The notes beneath the pieces were generated by a model. That model saw only the letters and a list, made by a program, of their open reading frames with translations, was not told the DNA's origin and searched no databases. Made by a program: the position numbers and the translations under genes. A stretch of DNA of 64,000 nucleotides, taken from Arminella tubonensis. Its GTDB lineage: Bacteria > Pseudomonadota > Alphaproteobacteria > Rhizobiales > Rhizobiaceae. The stretch's first letter is position 1, and every line of letters starts with the position of its first letter. Of this stretch, positions 62,854 to 64,000 are shown piece after piece. The stretch lies in contig NZ_PCDP01000003.1 in NCBI RefSeq assembly GCF_003240585.1, positions 95,574-159,573 of the forward strand, given 5' to 3'.

Positions 62854-64000
62854 ATGAAAAACCTGAAAATTTCAACACAGCTTATAATGCTCGTTACCGG
62901 CCTGATGGTGGCATTCTCGATCGCCACTTTCCTGCAAATCCGCTCGGCCGCCGATTCGATCTACAATGAGCGCTACGAGATGCTGCGCACGCAGGTCGAG
63001 TCCGGCATTTCGGTCCTCAAATTGTATTATGCCCAGGAACAGGCCGGCAAGCTGACAGAAGAACAGGCCAAGGCTGAGGCCTATGCCACTGTCAACGCCA
63101 TGCAGTACACGCCGGATGGCTACCTCTTCGGCTATGACTACGACGTCAACATGGTCTTCCACTACGACAAGTCGAAAGTCGGCAAGAACCTCAAGGGACA
63201 GCCGGATCCGAAGGGCCACTACTACCGCGAAGAGCTGGTGAAACTTGGGCAGCAGGGCGGCGGCCTCACCGATTTCTATGCCAGCAAGCCCGGCCATACG
63301 GCCGACGAGTTGTTTCGCAAGACGGCTTTCGCACGCGCCTTTGAACCCTGGAAGATCGTTGTGATTACCGGTGTCTACATGGACGATCTCGAGGCACAGG
63401 TGAATGCGAAGATCTGGACCACGATCTGGCAGTCCCTGGTTCTCTTCATGGTCGCCATCGGCTCCTCGCTGCTCGTCATCCGCAACATCTCCAAGCCGCT
63501 TGCCGACGTTCACGGGGCGCTGAAGGCGGTGGCCGACGAGGATGTCAAGATCGTCATCCCGCATACCGGCATGCACAACGAGATCGGCATGATGGCCAAG
63601 GCCACCCAGTCGCTGCAGGAAAAGATCCGCGAACGGCATGCACTGGCCGCCCACCAGGCAGCCCAGGAGCTGGAAATCAGCGCCGAGCGCCAGCAGAATG
63701 TCCTGCAGCAGCAGGACGAGGCCAAGCTCCAGGCCCGCGTCGTCGCCACCATCGGCAATGCACTGGAACAGCTGGCCGGCGGCGACCTCACCGTGCGCTG
63801 CGCCGACATCGGCGCCAGCTATGCCGGGCTGCGCAATAACTTCAACGAGGCGCTCTCCCATCTCGAAGCCGCCATGGGCCGCGTCAACGCCAAGGGCAAC
63901 GACATCGGCGTCTCCAAGGAAGAGATCCGCCGCGCCTCCAGCGAACTGTCGCAGCGCACCGAGCGCCAGGCCGCCAGCCTGGAGGAAACCTCGGCCGCCC
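62854..64000 (+). CDS. Methyl-accepting chemotaxis protein (5' part)
   Basis: The ATG at 62854 starts MKNLKISTQLIMLVTGLMVAF, a first transmembrane helix. A periplasmic sCache-type sensor domain follows (~25-185: YNERYEMLRTQVESGISVLKLYY ... MQYTPDGYLFGYDYDVNMVFHYDKSKVGKNLKG). A second helix (TIWQSLVLFMVAIGSSLLVI) is followed by a HAMP domain (ISKPLADVHGALKAVADEDVKIVIP) and the beginning of the signalling domain (SSELSQRTERQAASLEETSAA). The gene runs off the right edge. The ligand is unknown. Confidence 0.93.
   Translation, partial: MKNLKISTQLIMLVTGLMVAFSIATFLQIRSAADSIYNERYEMLRTQVESGISVLKLYYAQEQAGKLTEEQAKAEAYATVNAMQYTPDGYLFGYDYDVNMVFHYDKSKVGKNLKGQPDPKGHYYREELVKLGQQGGGLTDFYASKPGHTADELFRKTAFARAFEPWKIVVITGVYMDDLEAQVNAKIWTTIWQSLVLFMVAIGSSLLVIRNISKPLADVHGALKAVADEDVKIVIPHTGMHNEIGMMAKATQSLQEKIRERHALAAHQAAQELEISAERQQNVLQQQDEAKLQARVVATIGNALEQLAGGDLTVRCADIGASYAGLRNNFNEALSHLEAAMGRVNAKGNDIGVSKEEIRRASSELSQRTERQAASLEETSAA

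Noticed and set aside
1..64000. tRNA, rRNA, CRISPR arrays and complete IS elements
   Set aside because: None recognised by eye; no regularly spaced repeats or paired terminal repeats around a transposase were found.

Overview
The window looks like chromosome or large-plasmid DNA of a Rhizobiaceae member (Rhizobium/Agrobacterium/Ensifer group). The grounds are high GC, dense ABC-transporter operons with ATGA overlaps, a rhizobial-style RirA box (TGA-N9-TCA) in front of a siderophore receptor, a HPP/ClC pair, DUF992 and DUF4142 exported proteins, and TfuA/YcaO genes. Family names were assigned by reading the translations; no database search was possible. No rRNA, tRNA, CRISPR array, IS element or replication origin was recognised.

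Layout. 1-154: start of queC. 302-7025: a carbohydrate locus with a ribose-type (CUT2) ABC transporter, a ketose 3-epimerase-like TIM barrel and a divergent LacI regulator with a palindromic operator. 7037-13700: a dihydroxyacetone-kinase locus holding a cupin phosphoglucose isomerase broken by two frameshifts, DhaK, a small HTH-like protein, and the three modules of a PTS phosphorelay as separate genes (EI, HPr, DhaM/EIIA), then DhaL and a second, ATP-type DhaK-DhaL fusion. 13750-19427: a CUT1 ABC transporter with two ATPases, two permeases, a tiny membrane protein and a binding protein. 19430-24900: sparse region with an HD-GYP remnant, DUF992, an isochorismatase-like exported protein without the catalytic Cys, rpsU, cspA and a frameshifted phytanoyl-CoA-dioxygenase-like gene.

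25129-29829 is the most interesting block: TfuA, a XRE-type regulator, a 651-residue SARP/TPR regulator, a 72-residue protein of unknown type and a YcaO enzyme, all on one strand. This is the core of a YcaO-TfuA peptide- or protein-modifying (probably thioamide-forming) system. It is followed directly by an organosulfur region (30094-40848): TauABC, two SfnB-like flavin enzymes, a ribose-type ABC transporter and an NtaA/DmoA-like monooxygenase.

40951-43514: J-domain protein and Kup. 43941-48383: LysR, VOC protein and MarR, mixed with relics (tautomerase, response regulator, histidine kinase, an epoxide-hydrolase/SDR chimera, a second frameshifted MarR). 48408-52438: MarR-type operator, ClC channel with CBS pair, HPP-CBS protein, LysR. 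52606-54293: ECF sigma factor, DUF4142 protein and cupredoxin, with two copies of one promoter motif (GGAACGTTT-N14-TCCAAT). 54418-62491: ferric-hydroxamate-type uptake operon (receptor, FhuC, FhuD, FhuB, siderophore-interacting reductase) with an AraC regulator. 62854-64000: first part of a chemotaxis receptor.

Several genes are broken by frameshifts (7.0-7.6, 24.0-24.9, 45.2-45.9, 47.1-47.4 and 47.9-48.4 kb). This may be true decay or draft-assembly error, and raw reads would decide.
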